A DNA stretch of 42,214 nucleotides from Ichthyophonus hoferi. Taxonomy: Eukaryota > Opisthokonta > Ichthyosporea > Ichthyophonida > Ichthyophonidae. Shown in pieces: positions 24,481 through 34,907 of this stretch. Made by a program: the position numbers and the translations under genes. The stretch's first letter is position 1. Every line of letters starts with the position of its first letter. The notes beneath the pieces were generated by a model. It searched no databases and was not told the DNA's origin. It was given only the letters and a program-made list of their open reading frames with translations. The stretch spans positions 47,343 through 89,556 of the forward strand of contig NAOQ01000197.1 in NCBI GenBank assembly GCA_002751075.1, read 5' to 3'.

Positions 24481-25762
24481 TAATAGTATTTATCTTAATA
24501 AGTTTATTAAGATATAGCCTTTTCAATAGAAATGTAGTGTTATTAACACATGATTATACAAATAATGAAGTAAGACCTGCATTAACCAGGAACAAATAAT
24601 TAGATATAGTACATGTATAAACCTTGATATCATGGGTGAAACTCTCGGAGATATTTTTAGTTGCAATTATATATAAAAAGCTAGCTCTGCTGGTATTCTT
24701 TACAAATCAAAATACATGATTGGAATCATAGAGGAAATATCAATGAGCAGGATCATTGACCAGGAGTTGAGCTACATCTAAATGTATAAGTGCAGCTATA
24801 GCTAGGAGGATGCAGATAGTTTTCAAAGGGCACACTATAGACTCAGTGTCAAAATGTTTCATATTTGGAATTTGTTTGGTATAGTAAGTAGAGATAGGAA
24901 CGTTCTATAACTTATATTTATTTTGAGAGAGAGAGGAAATACGAAGTTTTTCAGAAGCTCGAGTTCCCCGCATTTTTCTGTGTGCAGAAGCTGGTCGACC
25001 CGGGCCTTTATTAGCTATTGCAGGTTACTTGTCTCTTTTCTAGGATGGCTGTTTAGCCATCTAACTCATTGGTGTAGCTACTTGTATATTATGTGTTGTT
25101 GACAAATCAATCTAACAGGTTGAAAGATATTATGCAATTAAAATATTATGCAACTGATCATTATGCAACCAAACTAATCTTAAGCCATGATCCTTGATCT
25201 ACTTATTATTTGGGCTTCAATTGTGCCTTCTTATTCATCCGTGGTTAACATAAATTCCATGCTTGCAATAGTCAATGTCACTCTGAACAAAGGTAAGATA
25301 ATTACCATATAGACTAAATTTGACAATTGAGAAGGTCTTGTGAATGGGTCTCTAAAGCGTTAACCACATCTGTGAAAACAGATATCTTATAAGATGGTGA
25401 TATGCTGTTGTTGTTTTATATTTCATCCTTTACATACAATGCCAAACTACTGCATCATTGTTGAATAGAAGGTATAAATTCTCTGTGGGGTAGGGTGTTA
25501 CCAATTAGATAGGTATTCAACAAAACCATCTTCAAGAAGAACCATCAAATGATGACATCAATATATCTTTACATAGTTTTATATACATAGCCTAAAACCC
25601 ATTGCCATGAATATCTTGCTACCAAAAACTAAGCAGGGATGATGCTATTATTGATTGAGACGCCCATGCTCATTTATGATCAGAAATTAGGCATTATCAC
25701 ATGGTAAACAAATTTAAAGATAGTCCAAAATTGGTGTAATTCATTACATCCCCGTTTCTATA

Positions 25763-25768
25763 TTTATT
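25763..25768 (-). promoter_or_regulatory. Candidate poly(A) signal of the F-box/WD gene
   Basis: TTTATT on + gives AATAAA on -, about 160 bases downstream of the stop at 25928. Position is typical; chance occurrence is possible in AT-rich DNA. Confidence 0.4.
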
Positions 25769-25927
25769 TTTGATTAAGATCCATGTATTTTTATGAGAAT
25801 ATAAAGATGGGCATCCTAATATAATACTAGTTGGAGTGCAGACCTGGATAGATCCTAAAATGTATCTATAAGGTCCTTGTAATAAGAGACAGGCTTATAA
25901 GCCTAGCTATAAAAAGAAACAGTCTCT

Positions 25928-28900
25928 TTAAGAAAAAATATTTTCAATCGCCTGTAAAGATCTAGTTGATTGTTCATCCCGTTGAGCTACATCAAAACTA
26001 TATAGAGAAATAGTATTGTCAAAACTACTGCTAACAATAGTACACGGATCAAGGTCAATACAGATAGTACCAGGCCGTGGGCCCCATGATCGTATAATCA
26101 CATGGCATTGAAAGTTGGGTGCCTCCCACACACGAATTCCATCTCTCCCACCACTCACAATCCGACGGAGCCAACTGTTGTTGCCATAGCCTGTGTGCAG
26201 CATTTGGACACCCCATACCTGGTCATAATAGAATGTAAAAGTGTAAATAACAAAAACAAAAGAATAAGGCAAGTATGAACAACAACTGAAAGAAAAATAT
26301 GTGCAAAAAATGCATATGCTTTCAACATCTAGTGCTAATAAAATGAAGTCACCAAATATAGTACTACCCCTTCATACAGAATCTATTTATAAATTATCTA
26401 AACCAATGCAATCATATTACCTCTATTCCAGCCCAAAACCGCCATGGCATTAAATTGTACATAATACCTTACCTCACTATTATTAAAATACATCTTACTA
26501 TGATCTATGCTGCGAAAGATAAGTTGGTTTTATGATATTTGGTCAGTTAGTGGCCTTGGTATTATTGTGATGGTAATGGTGAGGATGGGGGCTTGCCTCG
26601 TTTTCATGACCCCGTAGTACAGCTGTGCAAACGCCAGACTGGCGATCCCAAATACGTACTGTAGTGTCCTCTGAACCACTTACTATCTGCTGCCTGTCAA
26701 ACCGTACACATCGTACCCCCTGTTGTCATATTAAATACAATTGGAATGTTAATTAAGAAGTAAGGATTCTAATTAGCACCTGTTGCCTTAGTATAGTCTT
26801 GTCATCTCTTTAAAATACTCTTGCAGCAGTGCATCTTTATATTTATGTTTTTCATGTTGAAAGCAAGTGTTAATGCCAAATTAAGGTCTATTTCACAATT
26901 CTAAATCATTTCATACCAATCCAATAAACTAATGTTAACATCAAACTACCCATGGGCAACCTGACACTAATTAACATTCTATGGCTGTGATCTTAGGAAA
27001 CCATTCCATCAGTGAGAATAAGCTGGGTACAAAAGTGCATATTATAGACCAATAGTAATCAGGGGAAGGTATCTCAATGTATAACCATTGGCTTACAAGG
27101 ATACGTAAGTATAATATTTTATAGGATAGGATAGGATAGTAATTTCTGTTATTAAGGGTCTTTAATTTCAATCTCTATTGTCCAATATATATTCTAGCTA
27201 CTTGGATAATAGAATAGGCAATGCTATTAAATTAAAATTATATGCTTTGACTATATCATCAATAGATTTTCCTTTAAAGTTATCTGCGTGATTTTAAACG
27301 TGTTCGGTGACTTGGTTTCCATGATACTATGTACTATCTCAGATAATAGGAATATAATTGATTTGGAGGTGCTAGAAAATGCTTGAAGGGTAAAGAGAGC
27401 ATATATATAAAACACAAATTCTTATTGTCATAAAGACCTCTCCACTATCATGCAGATTATCCCCTACCAATACAACATACAATAGCACATAATCTATTCC
27501 TGTACCCTAACTGGTATATGAAGGAAGGGCATTGCCTCACAAGTAAAGAATAATGATTGAAAAGTGTTAAACTAGATTGGCATATTAACATACTATTCAA
27601 TAACCTCTAGTGCTATGACAACTGAATAACCTTCTTCTCTTCTCTTGAAGAGAACATATATATCCCTTGATCTAATGCGAACTACACGTTATCTCTATCG
27701 TCTTATATTAGGCATTTTCCAGGAGAATTCCTGGTAGAAATATTATTACCTAACTCCATATTAGATATCATACACGTGTCTATCTTCCCTTCAGTTAACC
27801 TTATGGAAGAAATACAATCAGTGTTGAATTAATCAATGTGAATAATTACTTTCTTCTGTCTAAAAAAACAAATATCCTAGTCTTTTCACCTCTAATCAAC
27901 AGTCAGCAACATAATGTCCTACCCTATGAGCTCACTAACGTTATTCCAAGATTCAGAGCCAGTACCTCCACTTTCTCTAGTAGAAATCACTCTCTATGTA
28001 GACATATAGATCTTGCACATTTTTACACTGTAATTATCTTGCTTTAAAGAGATACCAGTATACCAATCCTATCATACCATAGTGTGGCCAACCAGTACCA
28101 TCAACACCATGCCAGTCTTCCTATCCCATACACGCACTGTTCTGTCAAACGATGCAGTGACAATATTCTCAGGGTCGAACTGTACACTTAGTACATAGTC
28201 TGAATGGCCTACAAAAAATTCCTATTAGTATCTCTTGAAAATATTTGTTGACTATCTAGCATTATCATAATAGGTGCCTTGGATTATCTTACAGTGAATT
28301 TCTAGCCAAACTCCATTGAGTCAATTAATATAACATCCATATTTATGATTAGAATGGTCATAATAAAGAAACATGTTTACTCCCTCACATATCGTTTAAA
28401 GCAAGCATAATATTGGGGTTCGTCTATTAAAATATAACAATTGGAGTCATAATACATTGACCTGTGTTCAAACATATATCGATTATCTATCATTATTATG
28501 ATAGGTCTTTAAGTTTATCTCACAACGTATTTTTAGTAACATTGTACAACCTTTATCAATTAACAGAGAATACGTCGATAGGTATGCGAATAATAAATCT
28601 TTAATTTGAAAATTGGTTTAATAACTGTCCAGAGCGATATATATATATCAAAACTTCATAAAACATTCAGGGTTTAAATATGAACTGGATTTTATTGTTA
28701 AGATAAAGTATGGGTTAAATGTGTTATAAAATATAAAACTACATGCACAATGCACAATGCACATAGTGCACTTACACCTCTCATACAGATATATAAACTA
28801 GCATATACTTGACTGAAGGTATGTCTATTAACTTAACCAATGCAATATTAATATTTTTATGATTAGTGGCGATGATCAAGAAACATTATTATTCACTCAC

Positions 28901-31900
28901 ATATACTTTACAGCATACAAAATATTGGGGTGGTGCTATCATAATATACCTGTCAGTACCCTAATACATTGGCCTGTACGCAAATCCCAAACCCGTAGGG
29001 TATGGTCTAGACTGGTACTGGGTTGGATAGTTAAAAGATAAAAGAAGACAAAAGATTAGAATAGGTTGTATGCATCAACAATGCATTTATTAGGGTAGTA
29101 GAGAACTCAAAATGGTGTGAAATAATAGTTTCATATGGTGATTGAGATGGGGTGAAGGGAAAAAATACGATTTGGGGGGGAAATATCAAAGATATAAATA
29201 TAATGGAGAATGAATTATAGAGAAGGAAAGACAAACAAAGGGGAAATAAAAAATAAATACGTAATAGAGAAAGAAATAAAGAAAGAATAGGACACACTGA
29301 AACACCAAAATTGAAAAATATAATAAACATATGAATGGGAGGAAGAAAGAAAAAAAGAAAACAAAAACAAAAACAAAAAGAAGAAAAAATTGTAAACAAT
29401 GTTAAATGTGTGGATATAGTGTAGCGTAGAAAAAATAAATGAAAAGGAAAGAAAAAGAGAACAAATATAAATATAGCATATCAAACATATGAAAGGAATA
29501 GATAATGAATGAAAGCAATGGGAGGAGACAAGGAACAAGGAGAACATATGTCATACAAATATATAAATATATTCATTGTAAGGTATTATTAGCACGCACT
29601 ACTATATATATACATATATATACGCATGCTTCTTAACTCTATGATATAGCAGCATCTTTAAGCCACCACCCTAGATAAGCTATGATGAAATTATGAAAAA
29701 GTCATTCCCTAATTAATAGCTTAAGGTAATGGCTGCTATACAGTCAGCCGGTTAGATTACCGTTAAAGGATAGTCACACACCTCATAAGGGTATGACCGT
29801 CATGGTATAATCCTGCTACCTCAGCTTCGTGCCCTTGCAATACCATTTCACACTTTCCACTTGCTACGTTCCATACCCTCTGTTGTATAGACAGGTTTAG
29901 ATAATTGAAGTGCAGTATATTGCATTTATATTGTAGCTCCTTGTAAAAAATAGGAATATTTCAATGGAAATGAGGCATAAAGTAGTTAATAATAAGACAG
30001 GAAGCTTGTGTATTTGCCATATAACTACAAATCATAGATGCAGGAGTATAGATATATGAAATGGGAGAAGATAAAATGGTAAAAATGGGGAACACAAGAA
30101 AAGAAGTATTAAAAACAGTATGTACCAGTTGAGGATAGAGAGGGAGGGAAAGGGTAGGTGTAGATATATGTTGCAGAAATAATATGTATTATAATGCTTG
30201 TTTGAATACATGCACTGTGAGACATAGATATATATCAGTATAGTGTGTATATGATAGATAAAGACATACTAGTGTAGTGTCTGACGATCCACTAACCAAC
30301 AGTCCCTTGTTATAGCGTAGACACCCAATACCCCCAATGTGACCATTAAGAGTCCTAGTGCATTCTCCTGTATTCACATCCCATATCTGTATACATTAAA
30401 GAATGAGTGATTTAATCTTGGTGTTTTGGCTGTCAGGCAAACACATAAACCAATATATAAACTGAAAAACAATCAAACTCCGTTTCTAAATATCCCCTTC
30501 TAGCTACCACCGCTACAAACAGCTGTTAAATATTTCAAAAAAAAATATATATATTAGGATATAATCTGCAGTAATAGGTAGATGATGTATGTAAATAGAG
30601 TAGAATTTATGCATGGCAATGATGCTAAAATATTTGCTTATGTATTTGGATAGGAAAATATACAGGTGGGTAAGTAATAGATGCCACTGGAAAATAAACA
30701 CCATTAAATCAGCGCACATATATATAAGTGCTGTTATATGGATGTAGGTGTAGAGGAGCTTATACATCTTTATGATAATGATAGTATAATAGAATAATGT
30801 TATGATAATATAATAGTATATTAATATGACAATATAATGTATGACAACTAGTAATAACTACAATTTATCCCTCCTTCCCTGTCCACAATACACTGCCCAC
30901 CTTGATAGTGTGATCAAACGACCCACTAAATAATACGGTGTCTTCCATCTGTACATAGAACACTGCCTTGGTGTGGCCTGTGAACGTACGTTTGATGTAC
31001 CGACCTTTGGCCCTGTGTGTATATGTAAGATGAATGTGAAAGAATAAGTTGAAGAGGTTTATCATTGCATTTATATATATATATCTGATTGTAGTATATA
31101 AATGTTATAGGACAAGAAAAATTAACAAAAAGGGGCTTGTCAATGTTTATATATATAGATATAAATGTGTGTGTGTGTGCAAAGATATGTAATCATACAT
31201 AAAATAGTAAGGTAATAGTAGTTAATGAACAAGAAATCATCCTACCAGTTCTCCTCCACCATATACTTGTAACTGTAGAAGGCTTTATCTGGGTGTTCAT
31301 CAGGGGAGGGTCTAAATGCATGATACTACTTGCATGCATGTATGTATATATGCATGTACGTATATATGCATGTATTTATGTATGTATGTATTTCTATTTT
31401 ATGTGTGTAGTCTATTAAAATAACATGAATAGAAGACAATAAAAAAAATAAAAAAATAAAAAAGTTATATATAGAGAGAGGTATAGAACAGGAGAAAGAG
31501 AAAGAGAGAAAGAGAGAGAGAAGGTCATTAAATATTAGTATAGAAAATATATCTGGATTGAAAATTCAAAGCAGTCAATTCATGTTTGCGTCTTAATCTG
31601 AAAGGGAGTCACCTTCCTGGTGTTAGACGGTCAGCTTTGTATAGCAGTGGTATGTCAGTGTACATAAGGTCAACCAATGAAATGAACCAGATAAATACAG
31701 CTAAAATTATAAATACGCACACACCCATACAAGTATTACTTGGGTAGTCTCGTAGTTAAATTTTATTTATGCCTTATTTTATTTTATTTTCACTTTCTAA
31801 TTCTTTTCAGTTTCTCTCTTATACGACCCTGGAGTGAAACAGGTATAACAAGCCTTAGCAATATGCTTAACCATATTTATAAGTATTGAAATATGTACAC

Positions 31901-33041
31901 TAAAGCATAACATAACATATAAATTATATATTTATGACCATGTACATTCTACGTTGGCATTAATGTATTTCCTGCTCAGATGGCATAAACAACGTATCAT
32001 TCCTCCTTTCCTCCCTCCCTCCCTCCCTACTCACAAACACCCTGTCGTACCTTTGGATCCCATCCTCTTCTACGGCACATCAGTTGCCATAACCAAGTAC
32101 TATGTGTTTGCACAAAGACCCGCCATGTTTTACAGGTACGTTCCACAGCACACAACTCATTAGAGTCTAAATAAGAAAGAATACGTAGGGCTAGTTCTTC
32201 AGGCAACTTACTGATGAAGTCACGTTGAAGAAGAATTTCTGTCAAGTAAAATTGGATTGTTAAAGATTTATTTTATATGTTACTGTGTTCTCTCTTGTGA
32301 TTGGATTATAATTAATCATATTGGTCCAGTCATTGTTGAATATAGCCACATAAATAACATAGAACCAATAGTTATATTGATAATTAATTAATGAGTAGGT
32401 GGTTGCCAGGTATTCTATATATAGTATGCTATTTCGAATGTATTAAGCATTACTGTCTGTAACAGGACCTACATTCGTTATTCTGTAGAGATAACAGAAT
32501 AAAGATATTTTGTTTTTATCTTGATTTTCTACCTGCAACTGTCGGCTGCCATCTAAATTAAAAGAGAAAATAACTACAAAATAGTGATATAATACCTACA
32601 CTACAATAAGATAATAACCACAATATGGTAAAATAATAGCTACAACATAATGAGATACTAACTAAAACATTGCAAAATAATAATTACGACACAGTAAGAC
32701 AATAGCTACAACACAGTAAGATAATAACTACAGACATCCTTCTTATCTTTTCCACTTGCTCCATAACATTTAACAACAACTTTGAGAAGAAATATAATAT
32801 ATATATATATGTATCTCTCTCTCTCTCTCTCTTTTAGCAACATCATACCTAAAAGCTCATGAACAGTGCTCAATACACTCAAATCACACGTTCTCACAAG
32901 GCCTTTAAGAACTTCCTCACGCTCATCATTATCTAAACCCTCGAACCAAATAAGAACAGATGAGGGGATGTGCGGTGAGTTATGGTTGCCTGTTAATATG
33001 ATTGTCGACAGGTGGCTGTCTATACCTCTACTCTCGGTCAT
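25928..33041 (-). CDS. F-box/WD40 protein of the Cdc4/beta-TrCP/Met30 type
   Basis: Substrate-recognition subunit of an SCF (SKP1-CUL1) ubiquitin ligase. Exons from the right: 33041-32849, 32238-32041, 31634-31613 (or from 31700), 31311-31246, 31012-30901, 30386-30270, 29879-29782, 29017-28950, 28208-28078, 26719-26597, 26218-25928. The model is 472 residues, or 494 with the longer third exon. Domains: a helical dimerisation-type segment before the F-box (WFEGLDNDEREEVLKGLV); F-box about 65-110 (RDFISKLPEELALRILSYLD); linker with EENW; then seven WD blades, for example VLFSGSFDHTIKIWD, LLVSGSSDTTLRVWN, IVTASFDRTVRVWD and IVSGSEDTTVRIWD. Blade 6 has an insertion (HTGYGNNSWLRR). Blade 7 is the most divergent and ends near the stop. 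The last intron has a GC donor (GAG|GCAAGC at 26597/26596). All phases match. Which member of the family it is, and its target, cannot be told from sequence alone. Confidence 0.9.
28234..28990. repeat. Decayed copies of a WD-repeat exon and its intron
   Basis: Two duplicated blocks interleave. 28341-28475 resembles 28857-28990 (TTTATGATTAG, AGAAACAT, CTCACATAT, ATATTGGGGT, ATACATTG-CCTGT), the latter containing the left half of exon 29017-28950. 28234-28345 resembles 28464-28575 (CTATC-ATTAT-ATAATAGG-like, then TTATCTCACA-like). The copy at about 28440-28475 is thus a dead exon half, without a usable donor. Confidence 0.65.
29214..29545. repeat. Purine-rich tract in an F-box/WD intron
   Basis: The + strand is mostly A and G (GAAAGAAAAAAAG, ACAAAAACAAAAAC), so the pre-mRNA is rich in U and C. 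It fills part of the intron between exons 29879-29782 and 29017-28950. Long Ser/Phe-rich frames here are composition artefacts. Confidence 0.75.
31318..31396. repeat. (ATGT/TGCA) microsatellite
   Basis: TGCATGTATGTATATATGCA-type units repeat with small variants in the intron just upstream (right) of exon 31311-31246. They start within ten bases of that exon's acceptor, so no long pyrimidine tract is present there. Confidence 0.8.
32411..32735 (+). repeat. Dispersed repeat B, copy 2, with a 22-bp minisatellite tail
   Basis: The head (TTCTATATATAGTATGCTAT at 32412) and middle (TTGATTTTCTACCTG at 32521) match copy 1 at 7831-8030. The tail is a clean 22-bp tandem array from 32569 to 32732: units start at 32569, 32591, 32613, 32635, 32657, 32679 and 32701, plus a partial one at 32723. 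A typical unit begins AATAGCTACAACACAGTAAG. The array lies in the first intron of the F-box/WD gene. Confidence 0.8.
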
Positions 33042-33830
33042 TATTATAGAAAAGTATTGTTATTCATGTATATTTAATATATTTATGGTATATATAGTAT
33101 ATAACTCAATTACAAGTATACACTATACACTCTTGCTAACATAAAAATAATAAAAAACGAATAACTACGACATTATTAAGTTGTATATATATTTCTATAT
33201 ATACTTATTAACTATATATACCTATTTTATTGCACGGCTTATGATATTGTTAGCATATAAGCATTTTGTGTGTTATGTTAGATAGGTGTGGGAATGCTTT
33301 CTTCCAATCGCAGTATGAATTTTAATTGGGCTCACAATGGCTCATAGACCGTGAGACACATGATGATCTGGAGGGACAATGCGGGACAACTGAAGAAAAG
33401 AACTATTTACTAAAAGATATGACCATTCATTGATTTTTAATAATTACTTATAATAATAAATTATTTTTTTATAATTTCTATATATATTTATCATTTAATA
33501 CTTCCTATCAGAAAATATAAAAAAACATATTCTATTATCTTATATAGAAAGCACGAAAATACCAAGGAGAAAGCAAAATTCTCCCGTAAAGTGCCAAAAA
33601 AAGATACACAAGTATAAGATTAGTGTTTTATTGGCTACCTTGACTCCACTTAATCTACATGGAATATGAAATATTTACCGCATCAAGTTAGCTACTATGT
33701 CGTGTTAATATTATACACTGCAATTTGCAATATTGCATTAGTATTCTACATTATGAACTCTATAGTGCTTTAGAGATCTGTGTGTATGCTTTGAGGTTTA
33801 CCATCGTTGTTGGGATAGATTTAACAAAAT
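33042..33830. promoter_or_regulatory. Shared divergent promoter region, F-box/WD gene and IDNK
   Basis: The start codons of the F-box/WD gene (-, 33041) and IDNK (+, 33831) face away from each other across 789 bases. CCAAT/ATTGG pentamers occur at 33304-33308 and near 33326 and 33631. No TATA box can be picked out with confidence in such AT-rich DNA. Transcription start sites are unknown. Confidence 0.5.
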
Positions 33831-33905
33831 ATGATTGTCGTTGTTATGGGCGCCTCTGGGTCGGGTAAGTTTTAGTTGAGTGGGATAAACCAATGCATGC
33901 TTAAC

Positions 33906-33940
<35 letters not shown>

Positions 33941-34871
33941 GCTTTTGCATTCAAGATGCCATGGATCTCTGTAGAGTACCTGCAAAAATACACATGCAAC
34001 ACTTGCTTTGCTTTTCTCCACACGGCTTTGTACACATTACCAATGCTAGCTAAAATGATAGAGGGAGAGAGAGAGAGAGAAAGAACAAGTATAAATGAAT
34101 GAAAAAGCTGGTGTACATGTACATTGGAGACGTTCTGAGAAACGCCCACATACACAGAGTGCTCATAGATTACATAGATCAAGAGTTATGATGTACAATA
34201 TTTATTGGCTACATACAGGGAATAAAAAGTGGATTTTTACAATCCTGATCTTCTTATAATCTCTTTGACTTGGTTCATAGACATTTCCAAGTCTTTGTCT
34301 TTACCTGGCTTTTCTCTTCATCACTAAAGGTGTATTCCGCTCTGTTTGCTTAGGCACCTTCTATTCTATATATGATTTAAATTTGTCTTTCTGCCTTAAT
34401 AAGTTATTTGACATGGCTTGCATATTACTTCACTGGTTGTGTTACAAAGTTATTAAGATGCATAAATAAGCGTAGGATCATAAGGTGGCGACTAAGAATA
34501 TCAATACCTTCATGCTATTCCTTTTACACGGTCAGTCTATTTATTAAATTCATATTCACATAAACATACATGAATAATATCATGGCTGAATCCTTTATAT
34601 ACTGTGAGGTATATAGTCCCTACCCTCCTATATCCCTAATCAACGCATACCTTGACTGTTTCATATATCTATATTATTCTTTACTTTTCTTTTACAATGA
34701 TTCACTCAGCTTATATTATACTTTTATAATATTCAAATACAGGTAAGAGCAGTGTTGCAACTGCATTAGCCTCTACCCTAGGATGGCCCTATATAGAAGG
34801 GGATAACTATCACTCAAAACACAACGTAGATAAAATGTCCAGAGGGATACCACTAACAGATGAGGTTGGTG

Positions 34872-34907
<36 letters not shown>

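Larger units (their letters stand above)
21869..25927. other. 4 kb intergenic region
   Basis: Lies between the start of the ELM2-SANT gene and the stop of the F-box/WD gene, both on the - strand. It contains the ELM2-SANT promoter side, an 81-bp tandem duplication, the Copia fossil, a short GC-rich islet near 24950-25010 and the F-box gene's 3' UTR. Outside these I see only unique AT-rich sequence with no convincing exon on either strand. Confidence 0.6.

Noticed and set aside
24954-25005. tRNA B-box-like sequences (CTCGAGTTCCCC, GGTCGACCC)
   Set aside because: Neither fits the B-box consensus fully, no A-box or cloverleaf can be folded around them, and no tRNA was found anywhere in the window.
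24500-25740. Further retroelement pieces right of the Copia fossil
   Set aside because: Some phrases looked coding-like, but I could not match any to a named domain, so none is claimed.
29031-29547. Two overlapping frames rich in F, S and L on the - strand
   Set aside because: Low-complexity pyrimidine-rich intron sequence, not protein-like, lying between two WD exons.
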